A stretch of DNA of 64,000 bases from positions 1-64,000 of the forward strand of contig JBCCIP010000004.1 in NCBI GenBank assembly GCA_039111475.1, read 5' to 3'. Positions within the stretch are counted from its first letter, which is position 1. Each line of letters begins with the position of its first letter. A program made the position numbers and the translations under genes. This DNA comes from JAUIET01 sp039111475 (GTDB taxonomy: Bacteria > Pseudomonadota > Gammaproteobacteria > Pseudomonadales > JAUIET01). Below are positions 32,768-42,850 of this stretch, one piece after another. A model generated the notes under the pieces. It saw only the letters and a program-made list of their open reading frames with translations. It made no database searches and was not told where the DNA came from.

Positions 32768-33036
32768 TGACACTTGAGGAAATGCTGCAGTCTTTGACGG
32801 CGGAAGGTGTTGAGAATTTGCGGGTTGCCGTGGAAATGGGAAAGTGGCCAGACGGCCGCCTGCTTGGTTCGGAACAAAAAGCCCTATGCATGCAGGCACT
32901 TATTGCTTGGGAGCAAAAATACTTACCCGCATCAGAACGAAGTGGCTACTTACCGGGTAAAGATTGCTCTATTAAGGAAAATCAGGCCTCGCCTGTAAAC
33001 GAAGAATTACAGGTGATTAGGGAGCCTTTGAAATAA
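32767..33036 (+). CDS. YeaC-like DUF1315 protein
   Basis: This 89-residue protein resembles YeaC/DUF1315: it starts LEEMLQSLTAEGVENLRVAVEMGKWPDGR and has ALCMQALIAWEQKYLP. The family is small, gammaproteobacterial and of unknown function. It uses a GTG start overlapping the nadK stop, and its TAATG stop overlaps the next start. Confidence 0.85.
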   Translation: MTLEEMLQSLTAEGVENLRVAVEMGKWPDGRLLGSEQKALCMQALIAWEQKYLPASERSGYLPGKDCSIKENQASPVNEELQVIREPLK

Positions 33037-33875
33037 TGAGTGACGGCGAACTGCTGGCAGGCACCATACGCAAAATGCAGGTCAGGCTGGCTCAGCCCGT
33101 AGAGTATCAGCTGCCATTGGGTGATGAGTTATTGTCGATGAATCAGCACATCGGTAGAAAACTGACTTTATCGTTCAATGGCAATATATTCTGTACTCAT
33201 TGTGGTCGAAAAACCAAGAAGAGCTTCAGTCAGGGTTACTGCTTTCCATGCATGAAGCGACTCGCGCAATGCGATTCCTGCATTATTAGCCCTGAAAAAT
33301 GTCACTACGATGCAGGCACGTGCCGCGAACCGGAATGGGGCGAGCAAAACTGCATGATCGAACACATAGTGTATCTGGCCAATGCGTCGGCTCCGAAGGT
33401 TGGTATTACCCGGGGTTCACAAGTGCCCACACGCTGGATTGACCAAGGTGCCAGCCAGGCCTTACCCATTCTCGCCGTGCAGACTCGCCAGCAATCAGGT
33501 TTGGTAGAAGTATTGTTAAAATCGCATATTGCCGACAAAACCAATTGGCGAACCATGCTGAAGGGCTCACCAGACCCGGTAGATTTGCAACAGCTAGCAA
33601 TCGATTTGCTGGAACAAATCCAACCGGGCCTGAATGAGCTGCAAAATACCCACGGACTTCAGGCAATACAAATTCTCAGCGAACAGGAAAGTGTTGATAT
33701 CAGCTATCCAGTGGAAAAATATCCAGAGAAAATTGTGTCGCTTAATGCTGAAAAAACCCCCGAGTTGGGTGGCTTGCTCCAAGGTATTAAGGGTCAGTAT
33801 CTTATCTTTGATACTGGCGTTATCAATATGCGTAAATACACAGGATACGAGCTGTCAGTTCGTGCAGCCCGCTAG
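33036..33875 (+). CDS. DUF2797 family protein
   Basis: The 279-residue protein has an N-terminal zinc-ribbon-like part with paired Cys (FCTHCGRK, YCFPCMKR, CDSC, plus further Cys/His near residue 90), then a segment HIVYLANASAPKVGITR. That segment resembles the start of a GIY-YIG-like nuclease fold (inference). It matches DUF2797, which often sits next to the YeaC-like gene and NadK or PepN as here. Function is unknown. Confidence 0.82.
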   Translation: MSDGELLAGTIRKMQVRLAQPVEYQLPLGDELLSMNQHIGRKLTLSFNGNIFCTHCGRKTKKSFSQGYCFPCMKRLAQCDSCIISPEKCHYDAGTCREPEWGEQNCMIEHIVYLANASAPKVGITRGSQVPTRWIDQGASQALPILAVQTRQQSGLVEVLLKSHIADKTNWRTMLKGSPDPVDLQQLAIDLLEQIQPGLNELQNTHGLQAIQILSEQESVDISYPVEKYPEKIVSLNAEKTPELGGLLQGIKGQYLIFDTGVINMRKYTGYELSVRAAR

Positions 33876-33904
33876 TTGGAAATGACATTTACAAATAGCG
33901 GGTT

Positions 33905-33930
33905 CACTAATAGGCAGGAGCCTATTAGTG
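33905..33930. terminator. Perfect 10-bp hairpin upstream of pepN
   Basis: CACTAATAGG-CAGGAG-CCTATTAGTG lies in the 79-bp gap before pepN. It is followed by an A-rich stretch, not a T-run, on the + strand. It may attenuate read-through from the nadK operon or shape the pepN leader. The loop holds AGGAG, which could also sequester a ribosome-binding-like sequence. Confidence 0.45.
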
Positions 33931-33954
33931 CAAATAAAGTAAAAAAGGATTGAT

Positions 33955-36636
33955 ATGAAGGAAGGCCAACCCCGTACGATTTATCTTGCTGACTATGAAC
34001 CACCTGCTTTTCATATTGAGCAGACACGGCTGCGCTTTGAGTTATGGGACACCCACACTATTGTGCGTAGCAACCTCAGCATTAGGCGAAATCAGCACGA
34101 AGCGATGGCTGATAATGCCTCCTTGCAACTTGATGGTGTCGAACTTGAATTACTGTCACTCGGTATTGATGGTAAGGCACTGAAAACCACCGAGTACCTG
34201 CTCTCTCCTGAGAAATTGACGGTGCCTAATGTTCCCGACAGTTTCGAGCTGGAATGCATCACTCGCATTCGTCCTCAAGACAATACATCGCTGGAGGGCT
34301 TGTACCAGTCGCGCGGCATGTTTTGCACGCAGTGCGAAGCGCAGGGCTTTCGAAAAATCACTTATTACCTTGATCGACCAGATGTGATGTCATTGTTTCG
34401 AACTGAAATAGAGGCCAACGCCGATCAATATCCGGTGCTTCTGTCAAATGGCAACGCGGTAGAGCAAAAGACATTGAGTTCTGGCCGCCATTTAGCGGTT
34501 TGGGAAGATCCTTTTCGAAAACCAGCCTACCTCTTTGCTCTGGTAGCAGGATCATTGAGTTGTATCAAAGATGAGTTTGTCACTTGTTCAGGGCGCGACA
34601 TTGAGCTCAGAATATACGTTGAAGACAAAGACTTGGATAAGTGCGAACATGCATTGACCTCACTTAAGAAATCCATGCGATGGGACGAAGAAGTGTTTGG
34701 GCGTGAGTACGATCTGGACGTGTTTATGATCGTCGCCGTTGATGATTTCAATATGGGGGCGATGGAAAATAAAGGTCTCAATATATTCAATACTTCCTGC
34801 GTTCTGGCCAATCCCGAGACCACAACTGATCTGGGCTTCCAGCGGGTAGAAGCCATTGTGGCACACGAGTATTTCCACAACTGGTCGGGTAACCGGGTTA
34901 CTTGCAGAGACTGGTTTCAACTCAGTTTGAAAGAAGGCTTCACAGTTTTTCGTGATGCAGAATTTTCATCAGACATGGGTTCCAGAACCGTCAAGCGTGT
35001 TGAGGATGTTGCCTTACTGCGAACCGCCCAGTTTGCCGAAGACGCCGGCCCAATGGCGCACCCTGTCAGACCAGACAGCTATATGGAAATTTCCAATTTC
35101 TATACCGTCACGGTTTATGAAAAAGGCGCCGAAGTAGTGCGTATGATGCATACTTTGCTGGGCGGTGAACAATTTCGCCAAGGTAGCGATCTTTACTTTG
35201 AGCGTCATGATGGTCAAGCCGTCACTACCGACGATTTCGTGCGTGCAATGGAAGACGTTAGTCATCAGGACTTAGGGCAATTCAGACGCTGGTATTCGCA
35301 GGCTGGCACGCCGGAATTAGTGGTGTGTGGCGAATGGAATGACGCTGAGCAAAGTTATCAGCTGACCATTGAGCAAAGCTGTCCGGCGACGCCGGGGCAA
35401 AATGAGAAGCAACCATTTCATATTCCGTTTGCAATGGCATTACTGGGCGAAGCAGGCAAGTTGCGGCTGCAACTGCGCGACGATAACCCGGCGGCATCGA
35501 CCGAACTGGCGGACAATACCGAACGGGTATTGAATGTAACCGAGTCATGCCAAACGTTTGTGTTTGAAAATTTACCAGAACGGCCTGTTCCTTCCTTGCT
35601 GCGCGGCTTTTCGGCACCCGTTAAGTTACAGTTTGATTACAGTGACTCTGATCTGCTGTTTTTGATGGGTCATGACGACGATGGTTTTTCGCGTTGGGAT
35701 GCCAGTCAAAACCTGGCGCTGCGCGAGTTAAGACGGTTGGTTTTGGCCTATCAAAATGGCGATGCGCTGCAAATGGACAGTAAGCTGGTGAACGCTTATC
35801 GAACCTTGCTGGCTGACGACAGCTTGGATAAATCCATGGTGGCAATGATGTTGAGTTTGCCAAGCGAAGCCTACATCAGCGAAGTGATTCAGCCTGTTGA
35901 TGTGATTGCTATTCACCGTTGTCGGGAGTATGCAAGAACCGAAATTGCACACAGCTTGGAAACCGAACTAGTGCGAGTGTATGAAGCGAATGAAGTCACG
36001 GCGCCATACCAGGCTACAGCCAACCAGATTGCCAGTAGAGCGTTGAGAAATACCTGTCTTGCGTATCTCATGCTCTTGGGCAGCGAAGAGCAAATAGCTC
36101 GTTGTGAACTGCAGTTTGCAAACGCCAATAACATGACTGACACCTATATGGCGCTGCGCGAGCTGGTTAACTGCGAAGCAGAGCCTGCTCAGGCTGCGAA
36201 GCAACGAGCGCTAAGTAATTTCTATGAACGATGGCAGCATGAGGGACTGGTTGTTAACCAATGGCTGCAAGTGCAGGCGAGCGCGCAATTGCCAGGCGGT
36301 TTGAAAACAATCGACATGCTTTTGAGTCACCATGCATACGATGCAAGCAACCCTAACAAAGTACGTGCGGTGGTTGGTGCATTTTGCGGTCAGAATTTGC
36401 TTAATTTCCATAATCCGGACGGTTCGGGTTATCAGTTTCTGGCGGACCAGGTGATAGAGCTGAATACAAAGAACCCGCAAATCGCATCGCGTTTGCTGGG
36501 ACCACTGTCCAAATGGAAAAAATACACCGTGCCACTTCAGGATCAGATGATTGCAGCTTTACGAAAAATAGAGAGTTGTGAGGATTTGTCGAAAGATGTG
36601 TTTGAGGTAGTGAGTAAGTCGTTGAAGGATGCTTGA
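33955..36636 (+). CDS. pepN: Aminopeptidase N (M1 zinc metallopeptidase)
   Basis: This is a broad-specificity cytosolic aminopeptidase of 893 residues, a normal length for the family. The exopeptidase motif GAMEN is at 268-272, the zinc site HEYFH at 304-308 with E327 as third ligand, and the Tyr-containing TVTVYEKGAEVVRMM follows. C-terminal DUF3458-type helical regions complete the protein. AAAAAGGA before the ATG is a good ribosome binding site. It converges with the bat operon. Confidence 0.97.
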   Translation: MKEGQPRTIYLADYEPPAFHIEQTRLRFELWDTHTIVRSNLSIRRNQHEAMADNASLQLDGVELELLSLGIDGKALKTTEYLLSPEKLTVPNVPDSFELECITRIRPQDNTSLEGLYQSRGMFCTQCEAQGFRKITYYLDRPDVMSLFRTEIEANADQYPVLLSNGNAVEQKTLSSGRHLAVWEDPFRKPAYLFALVAGSLSCIKDEFVTCSGRDIELRIYVEDKDLDKCEHALTSLKKSMRWDEEVFGREYDLDVFMIVAVDDFNMGAMENKGLNIFNTSCVLANPETTTDLGFQRVEAIVAHEYFHNWSGNRVTCRDWFQLSLKEGFTVFRDAEFSSDMGSRTVKRVEDVALLRTAQFAEDAGPMAHPVRPDSYMEISNFYTVTVYEKGAEVVRMMHTLLGGEQFRQGSDLYFERHDGQAVTTDDFVRAMEDVSHQDLGQFRRWYSQAGTPELVVCGEWNDAEQSYQLTIEQSCPATPGQNEKQPFHIPFAMALLGEAGKLRLQLRDDNPAASTELADNTERVLNVTESCQTFVFENLPERPVPSLLRGFSAPVKLQFDYSDSDLLFLMGHDDDGFSRWDASQNLALRELRRLVLAYQNGDALQMDSKLVNAYRTLLADDSLDKSMVAMMLSLPSEAYISEVIQPVDVIAIHRCREYARTEIAHSLETELVRVYEANEVTAPYQATANQIASRALRNTCLAYLMLLGSEEQIARCELQFANANNMTDTYMALRELVNCEAEPAQAAKQRALSNFYERWQHEGLVVNQWLQVQASAQLPGGLKTIDMLLSHHAYDASNPNKVRAVVGAFCGQNLLNFHNPDGSGYQFLADQVIELNTKNPQIASRLLGPLSKWKKYTVPLQDQMIAALRKIESCEDLSKDVFEVVSKSLKDA

Positions 36637-36708
36637 TAGTTGGAATTTGATGTTGGCGAGTTACGAATTGCACCTGGATCGGACTGCGAAACCCGCCATT
36701 CAAATAGA

Positions 36709-38628
36709 TCATGCCCTATAAAGCGGTTCCAGCTCTGGCCCGAGAAACGAGCGCCGCGACTTTCGTGCTTCGGTGAGTTCAGTAACCGCTTTATCAATCG
36801 CACGGCCGTCAAACGAACTTGAATTCGATTGATACAATGCAGCATCAAGCTTTGCAAGTTCTCGGCGTAAATCATCATTGGGCAGAGCAGAGGCAACGGC
36901 TGACAATGAACTCAATTGTTTCTTACCCGTTACGGATCTGGCCCATTGAATAAGCGCGTATTTTATTCTGGCTGGATTGTTTTCTTTGCACGCCTCGCTC
37001 AAGCTTGCTCTTGCAACCTTTGTCAGTGGTTCCTTACTCACAATAGAATCAGTGCTTAGTGTTTGTTTTCTCAATAGCACAAAGTAAAGAACAGTTGCGG
37101 CCCATAAGATAAGCGTCAGTATTGTTGCGTATTGCCAGAAAGAGTCAACGCTTCCTTTTGCTGGCGTATCTATATTGGTGTCGGTAACGTCGGCATTTTC
37201 CTTCTCTTGATTATTGGAAGGCGTCGTAACGGTGGGGTTTGTTGCTTGCACAGACTGAGGAGCAGGTACAGTTGGTGCGGCCAGTGGCCCTTCCACCTGC
37301 AGAACTTGCTCAGGAATCACGGCCACTTCTTGTCGGTTGGTGCGGGTATTCCACCAGGGCAGCCGTACTTCAGGGAAGCGCAACTGTCCGCCGTTGGCCG
37401 GAATAATCGCCTGGCTTTCAATACGCGTTCCAATAACACCCGTGGAATTTAGTTCATCGGCTGTTTCCGGTTGATCTGGATATTGTTGTGCACCTTGCAA
37501 TTCCGCAACATCAAGCGGGGGAAGCTGGCTTCCTTGCAGACCTTTTGAGGCAATAATCAGTGAGCGTGTGATGGGTTCGCCCGCCTTTAGCTCGCTTAGC
37601 TCCTTGCTCCAGGTTTCCAGCAACTCAATATTTTCGGCAGGCAACCAATCACTGCCAGTGAACTCATCCGACTGAGGTTTTACCGTGATCGCATGAGTCT
37701 CTGATGCTGCACGAATCGGCCGGCCGCGTGATGGCGAGCCAAAATTATCAAATAGCGAGCCGCTGCGCCTACTACTGGCCATTAATGCGCTGAAAGTCTG
37801 TGAGGGAATTTCCAAGGAGCCACTCCGCTGCGGAAAAATAGCGTACTTCACTTCATGTACGTTGTAATTCATATTTCGCACACGAGTTTCATACGACGCT
37901 TCGTTTAATTGCTTAACCACCGCGTTGGGAACTTCTAAATCGCTAAGCTGTGCACCCTTGGACAGCGCTACGCCGTAATAGATTCGCACGGTCAGAATCA
38001 GTTGGCCTTGAACATAGACTTCGTCATTATCGATTTCCGATTGAATAAATACCGGGTCAAAGCCACCACTCTTTTCTGCGAAACTGCTTTTGCTCACCTG
38101 GATTATGATTGCGTCGGTTTGGTCGCCATCCACTTCGATCGGCGGAATAACCAATGCCCCTTCGCGCATGGCCGCTAGACTGACGTGCCATTCCAATGAT
38201 GATTCGGTTTTGCCATTAACAATACTGTGCTGGCTGTTACGGCTAGTGCCTAATACCTCAAAGTCCTGCTCAAGCGGCTTCAGATCCGGGCTGTCAAAAA
38301 TCGACATCGACGTACTCTTGATAATCAGCGTAAATGTCTCATCAAGCCCAATCTTGCTGCGATCAACCCACGCCGTAAGCTCTGCAGCCAACAAAGATTG
38401 ACTGGTTAATAGAGGTATCATCAACAAGGCAATAAGCCAATGAGCGTAACGATGGCGAGTGCAATGCGAGGCGTCTTTAGGCGAATATGCGGAGTTTATG
38501 TGCGAAAAAATGACGCATGCGAGCCTGAAAACAACGAAGCGGAGTGCCCTGAGCTTTACGCTCATTGGCTTGTTAGTAGAGTTGTCCATCTTTGTCATAG
38601 TGCTCTCGTCGGCGACGATTCTGTTCAT
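36709..38628 (-). CDS. batD: BatD-like membrane protein
   Basis: The last gene of the MoxR/Bat operon encodes a BatD/oxygen-tolerance family protein. After a hydrophobic signal (RYAHWLIALLMIPLLTSQSLLAAE, about residues 60-84) come periplasmic Ig-like BatD repeats, a C-terminal transmembrane helix (YATILTLILWAATVLYFVLL) and a cytosolic tail. The start is unclear. The longest frame overlaps the upstream gene by 56 nt and puts about 60 residues before the signal; ATG 38565 is an alternative. Bat proteins are thought to act with MoxR/VWA partners in envelope stress or protein assembly. Confidence 0.85.
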   Translation of the reverse strand: MNRIVADESTMTKMDNSTNKPMSVKLRALRFVVFRLACVIFSHINSAYSPKDASHCTRHRYAHWLIALLMIPLLTSQSLLAAELTAWVDRSKIGLDETFTLIIKSTSMSIFDSPDLKPLEQDFEVLGTSRNSQHSIVNGKTESSLEWHVSLAAMREGALVIPPIEVDGDQTDAIIIQVSKSSFAEKSGGFDPVFIQSEIDNDEVYVQGQLILTVRIYYGVALSKGAQLSDLEVPNAVVKQLNEASYETRVRNMNYNVHEVKYAIFPQRSGSLEIPSQTFSALMASSRRSGSLFDNFGSPSRGRPIRAASETHAITVKPQSDEFTGSDWLPAENIELLETWSKELSELKAGEPITRSLIIASKGLQGSQLPPLDVAELQGAQQYPDQPETADELNSTGVIGTRIESQAIIPANGGQLRFPEVRLPWWNTRTNRQEVAVIPEQVLQVEGPLAAPTVPAPQSVQATNPTVTTPSNNQEKENADVTDTNIDTPAKGSVDSFWQYATILTLILWAATVLYFVLLRKQTLSTDSIVSKEPLTKVARASLSEACKENNPARIKYALIQWARSVTGKKQLSSLSAVASALPNDDLRRELAKLDAALYQSNSSSFDGRAIDKAVTELTEARKSRRSFLGPELEPLYRA

Positions 38629-40390
38629 ACTGGTATCTAAACTTATTCCTTAGCAATCCGCCGGGATCGTCCGGTACTTTGCGCAACCACTGCTGCAGTT
38701 CCTGTTCTCGCTCCGCATCTGATTTGCTTTGCTCGGCTTCCGCCATCGGCGCTTCTGACTGCTGCTCTTGTGCCTTGTCTTGTTGTGCCTGTTGCTGATC
38801 TGGCAATTTCTCCTGGTCTTGCTGCTGTTCTTCCGTTGATTGTGGGTTCTCGGAATCCTGTTGCTCTGAATCGCTTTCGGACTGTTGTTGATCTTGCTCT
38901 TGCTGATCAGACTTCTGCGACTGCTGATCCTGGCTGTCAGTTTGATTCTGGTTCTGTTGATCCTGGTTTTGCTGCTGATCTTGCTGATCTTGTTCCGACT
39001 GGTCCGAGTCCTGTTGCTGATCTTGCTGTTGTTCCTGCTGTTTTTTCAGCTCTTCAAGCAGCTGCTTGTTAAACGCAGCGTCTTCATTGTGCGGGTTTTG
39101 CTGCAGCGCACTATTATATGCAGCAATGGCCTGATCAAACTTTCCCGAGCGGGCCAACGCATTGCCGAGATTATAGGCATTTTGCTCACCGAATAATTCC
39201 GCTGCCTGCTCGAAGTCACCGGCACGATAGGCAGCGCTAGCCTGCCACTCGGGGTTCTCAAACAGCTGTTGAGCTGTTTCGGCGTCGCCATTTTGCAAGG
39301 CTTCGCTGGCCTGTTGGTCTGGTGTTTTCCAAAGGTTTCGCCACATTTGTGCCGGTTCTGCCGCATCTGCAGTGGAGGGCAACACAATAACAAGAACAAG
39401 AGGCAAGATGAGTCCGCGTCGAAAAGCAAAAAGAGCCAGAGGTAACAGGAGTAGCAACAGTGTGGCACCTTCATCCTGCCATACATCAAACTCTCTGTCG
39501 GTCTCCTTGAGGTCCTTAAGTCCTGCACGACGCTCAGGTAGGAGTTTTTGAATATCACCGCTATCACTTGAAAGCTCTGCGAATTGTGCGCCCAGCTGAG
39601 ATGCGGCATTTCGGATTCGATTAACATCTACCTTAGCAACAATAATCTCGCCCGCATTGTCTTTCAGAAAACCTCCCTGGGGCAATGGAATAGGGCTGCC
39701 TTCTGCGCTGCCGACCGACATAACCGCCAATTCGAGGGTAGAGCCCAAGCCTGACTGAATCGCATCAACCTGGCCGGCACGAATGTCGTCTGTAATCATT
39801 AGTACGCGTGCATTGTTCAGGTTAGCGTCTTGGAGTAACTGTTGGCCAAGCTCTACGGCCAGATCCGGACGACTGCCAAGCTTGGGCATAATCTCCGGTT
39901 TTAATGCAGGCAGCATGGACTCTATCGTTTTCGCGTCATCGGTGAACGGCGCCACTGTGTGTGCATCACCGGCAAAAGCGATCAAAGCAGTCAACCCTTC
40001 GTTTCGTTCGCGCAATACATCTCGAATTTTTAAATGCGTACGCTTTATGCGACTGGGTGAAACGTCGCTGGCACGCATGGACAGGGAAAGATCCAGCAGT
40101 ATCAGCAAAGCATCCTGAGTCTGGCTAACAGGTTGTGGCAGGCGTTTCCAGGCCGGCCCTGCCAGCGCCAGTATTGCGATCAACGCAGCTACTCCTGCCA
40201 GCATAACAGGCCAACGTTCGGTGGCTTTCTGATCGCCTTCTAGCAAGTGTGGCAATAGCTCTGCGTCGATCACCTTAAACCAGGTTGATCCGCTCAGTCG
40301 GCGGCGCCAAATAAGATACACAGCAATCGCGGCGGGCAGTAACAGCAATAGTAGCTGGGGGCGGAGAAAGTGAAACGCTTCAAGACCCAT
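38573..40390 (-). CDS. BatB/BatC fusion: VWA domain + TPR protein
   Basis: The 605-residue protein joins a BatB-type VWA domain to a BatC-type TPR region. Two N-terminal membrane segments (about 10-28 and 62-80) precede a VWA domain with the metal site starting at D100 (DLSLS). Two more membrane helices follow (about 295-330), then TPR-like repeats (about 340-415). A Gln/Asp/Ser-rich low-complexity stretch of about 130 residues comes before a basic end. ATG 40390 directly follows the BatA stop. The Q-rich linker is likely periplasmic and disordered (inference). Confidence 0.88.
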   Translation of the reverse strand: MGLEAFHFLRPQLLLLLLPAAIAVYLIWRRRLSGSTWFKVIDAELLPHLLEGDQKATERWPVMLAGVAALIAILALAGPAWKRLPQPVSQTQDALLILLDLSLSMRASDVSPSRIKRTHLKIRDVLRERNEGLTALIAFAGDAHTVAPFTDDAKTIESMLPALKPEIMPKLGSRPDLAVELGQQLLQDANLNNARVLMITDDIRAGQVDAIQSGLGSTLELAVMSVGSAEGSPIPLPQGGFLKDNAGEIIVAKVDVNRIRNAASQLGAQFAELSSDSGDIQKLLPERRAGLKDLKETDREFDVWQDEGATLLLLLLPLALFAFRRGLILPLVLVIVLPSTADAAEPAQMWRNLWKTPDQQASEALQNGDAETAQQLFENPEWQASAAYRAGDFEQAAELFGEQNAYNLGNALARSGKFDQAIAAYNSALQQNPHNEDAAFNKQLLEELKKQQEQQQDQQQDSDQSEQDQQDQQQNQDQQNQNQTDSQDQQSQKSDQQEQDQQQSESDSEQQDSENPQSTEEQQQDQEKLPDQQQAQQDKAQEQQSEAPMAEAEQSKSDAEREQELQQWLRKVPDDPGGLLRNKFRYQYEQNRRRREHYDKDGQLY

Positions 40391-40391
40391 A

Positions 40392-41381
40392 CTAAACCCT
40401 GGCTCTATTTGTAAACAACCACGCAAACAAACACGCGGTGGCCAACCCCAGTGGATAATGGAACAAGGACCTACGCGGTCGGTAGGTAACACTTTCTTGT
40501 TCTATCGCTTCAAGCCTGTCCAACTCTGTGTAAATCTGCTGCAACTCGTTAGCGTCTTTGGCGCGGTAGTAACGACCACCCGTCTCATCCGCAATCAAAC
40601 GCAAGGTGTCTTCATCAAGGTCGGCTGAAGGGTTCTGGCGGCGCGCGCCAAACGTTGTGCCAAACAAGCCGCCGGTCACCATTTCATCGGCGCCCATACC
40701 AATGGTATAGATTTTTACACCGGCTTCTGCCGCCAATTCGGCGGCTTGGCGCGGTGGCACAGCGCCCGCAGTGTTGGCACCGTCGGTCAAAAGAATCAAC
40801 ACACGGCTGCTCTCTTCATTGCCTTGCAAACGTTTAATTGCCAGGCCAATCGCATCGCCAATAGCTGTCTTTTCACCGGCGAAACCTATCTGCGCTTCTA
40901 ATAGAAGTTGGTGCAAAGTATTGCGATCAAACGTCAGCGGTGTTTGCAAATAAGCCTGGCTACCAAACAATATCAAGCCCAGCCGGTCACCGGCTCGTTG
41001 CTGAACAAAATCACCAACCACTTCTTTGACGACTTGCAAGCGGTTTACCCTGCGGTCATTTAACACCATATCTTCGACCTGCATACTGCCGGAAATATCC
41101 ACGGCCAGCATTAAGTTACGGCCACTCGCGGGCAGATTCACCTGTTCGCCTAACCAGCTTGGCTTTGCGGCAGCACCTAGCAGCAATGCCCAACATAGTG
41201 CCAGCAGCACAATGGCCAGCATTGAACGCTTTCCTGCACTGCTTGACTCAGCTAGGGGTAGCCGTTGATAAAAAGGTGTATAGAGTGCTGCATTCTGTTG
41301 CAGTACTGGCGGCATAAAGCGATACACCAACCACGGCAGCGGCAGTAGCAAAAACAGCAATGGAAGTTCAAAACTAAGCAT
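40392..41381 (-). CDS. batA: BatA-like VWA domain membrane protein
   Basis: This 329-residue BatA-type protein has two N-terminal membrane helices (about 4-22 and 53-72), a VWA domain with a complete-looking metal site (DISGS at 95-99 and LLTDGAN) and a C-terminal helix. It is part of the MoxR-DUF58-VWA module, where MoxR is thought to act as a chaperone for VWA proteins. The start at 41381 is chosen because it lies just after the preceding stop; a frame to 41411 would overlap. Confidence 0.9.
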   Translation of the reverse strand: MLSFELPLLFLLLPLPWLVYRFMPPVLQQNAALYTPFYQRLPLAESSSAGKRSMLAIVLLALCWALLLGAAAKPSWLGEQVNLPASGRNLMLAVDISGSMQVEDMVLNDRRVNRLQVVKEVVGDFVQQRAGDRLGLILFGSQAYLQTPLTFDRNTLHQLLLEAQIGFAGEKTAIGDAIGLAIKRLQGNEESSRVLILLTDGANTAGAVPPRQAAELAAEAGVKIYTIGMGADEMVTGGLFGTTFGARRQNPSADLDEDTLRLIADETGGRYYRAKDANELQQIYTELDRLEAIEQESVTYRPRRSLFHYPLGLATACLFAWLFTNRARV

Positions 41382-41389
41382 TCGTACCG

Positions 41390-41878
41390 TTAGGGATGGG
41401 CCTTCACCCATTTAAGCGCCGCGCGGTGCAGCGCACGGGTTTGTTCTATGGCTTGCTCATCGTCCACTGGGCGATAGTGTGCGTCCGCCATGTCGGCGTC
41501 TACGTGGCCCGCAAACACTGGTTTGCTGCAGCAGGAATCCAGGTAATCGAACCACTCTTGTCCCGCCAATGGAGCGATCGTTCTACGATTCACAGAATCG
41601 CGATGCAGAGCGGCTCTGCGCAACACAATATTGCACAGCTTTAAGTAGGCGTGTGCATCACGATTTTGCTTAAATTGCTTCCACGCACCCTCCAATTCAC
41701 TCAGCGCCTGGCGACGATAATTGTTGTCGCGCCATGTTTTTAGCCACTTGCCGACCGCAAACAGTAGTAAGGCTAACACCAGTGCAGCTAACAATAACCA
41801 GCCGGGAGCGGGCGGCCACCAGCTAATGGCTTCGGGTAGATGAATATCGCGCAATTGGGCAAGTGGATCTTCAGGCAT
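41390..41878 (-). CDS. DUF4381 family membrane protein
   Basis: The 162-residue protein has the DUF4381 pattern: short N-terminal DIHLPEAISWWPPAPGWLLL, one membrane helix (about 25-45) and a cytosolic helical part. It is a standing member of MoxR/Bat operons between the DUF58 and BatA genes. No catalytic motif is visible; it likely acts as a structural partner. Confidence 0.87.
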   Translation of the reverse strand: MPEDPLAQLRDIHLPEAISWWPPAPGWLLLAALVLALLLFAVGKWLKTWRDNNYRRQALSELEGAWKQFKQNRDAHAYLKLCNIVLRRAALHRDSVNRRTIAPLAGQEWFDYLDSCCSKPVFAGHVDADMADAHYRPVDDEQAIEQTRALHRAALKWVKAHP

Positions 41879-41891
41879 TGGTCACTCTATT

Positions 41892-42842
41892 TTAGTTATG
41901 TCCGCGCTGATAAGTGTAGTACTTCATCAGTTCACTCAATGCGTCACAACCGGTTTCCATAGCGACTAAAGGTACCCCACTTTTGGCCAGATTGTTTTGC
42001 AGATCGCTTTGCCACACCTTGAAAAATTGCTGGTAATTTGTGCGAATGTCCTTGCTTTGTGTATTAAGTAAGCCTTTGCTTGCGCCGTCCGTCACCTCAT
42101 AGCTGCCTGAGGGCGGCAACTGTTGCTCCAATTGGTCAAACACCATAAACGCAGTTACTTCGTTGTGCCGCGCAAGGTGAAACATTTGCTTGCTGCTTTT
42201 TTCATCGAAGTCATGAAAATCGCTGATGATAAAAATAGCGCTACCAGGTTTATTAACTCGCCTGGCGTCTTCAAGCGCGCTGCTTAGGCTGGTCTTGTTC
42301 TCCTTGCTTACATTGCGCTGCGCGCCCAGAGCATGATTGTGCTCGTGCACAGAATGCAGAAACTGTAACACGCTGGATTTGCTGCGTTTTGGTTTTGTCT
42401 CAACCACATCATCAGAGCCCATCACCAAGCCACCCACGCGATCGTTTTGTTTCAAAGCGGACCAGGCGAGAAGCCCCGCCACTTCGGCCGCCAATACGGA
42501 TTTAAAACAGCGCTGGCTGCCGAAGTACATGGACTGGCGTTGGTCGACCAGAATAAACACTGGGCGCTCGCGTTCTTCGCGAAAAATTTTGGTGTGGGCG
42601 TCGCCAGTGCGGGCGGTTACCCGCCAGTCAATTGATCTAACATCATCACCAGGCTGGTAGCTTCGTACTTCTTCAAAATCCATACCTCGCCCACGGAAAC
42701 TTGCACGATACGGGCCGGCAAGTGCACTGAGGCTGCGTTTGTGCGAACTTAATGTCAGTCGCGCTTGAAATCGTAAACCAATTAGTGCAGCTTGTTTAGT
42801 ATTTGCGCCGCGCAAACCATTGTGTGGAATGACTGAACTCAT
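41892..42842 (-). CDS. DUF58 domain protein (VWA-like)
   Basis: The 316-residue protein has the DUF58 signature FRGRGMDFEEVRSYQPGDDVRSIDWRVTARTG, followed by FILVDQRQSMYFGS, a VWA-like fold with a changed metal site (DQRQS in place of DxSxS). It is soluble. Next to MoxR it probably bridges the AAA ATPase and the membrane VWA proteins. Confidence 0.9.
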   Translation of the reverse strand: MSSVIPHNGLRGANTKQAALIGLRFQARLTLSSHKRSLSALAGPYRASFRGRGMDFEEVRSYQPGDDVRSIDWRVTARTGDAHTKIFREERERPVFILVDQRQSMYFGSQRCFKSVLAAEVAGLLAWSALKQNDRVGGLVMGSDDVVETKPKRSKSSVLQFLHSVHEHNHALGAQRNVSKENKTSLSSALEDARRVNKPGSAIFIISDFHDFDEKSSKQMFHLARHNEVTAFMVFDQLEQQLPPSGSYEVTDGASKGLLNTQSKDIRTNYQQFFKVWQSDLQNNLAKSGVPLVAMETGCDALSELMKYYTYQRGHN

Positions 42843-42850
42843 AACAACAT

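Noticed and set aside
38885..39196. Leucine-rich open frame on the + strand opposite the Gln-rich tract
   Set aside because: It is the antisense shadow of repeated CAG/CAA codons in the BatB/C gene.
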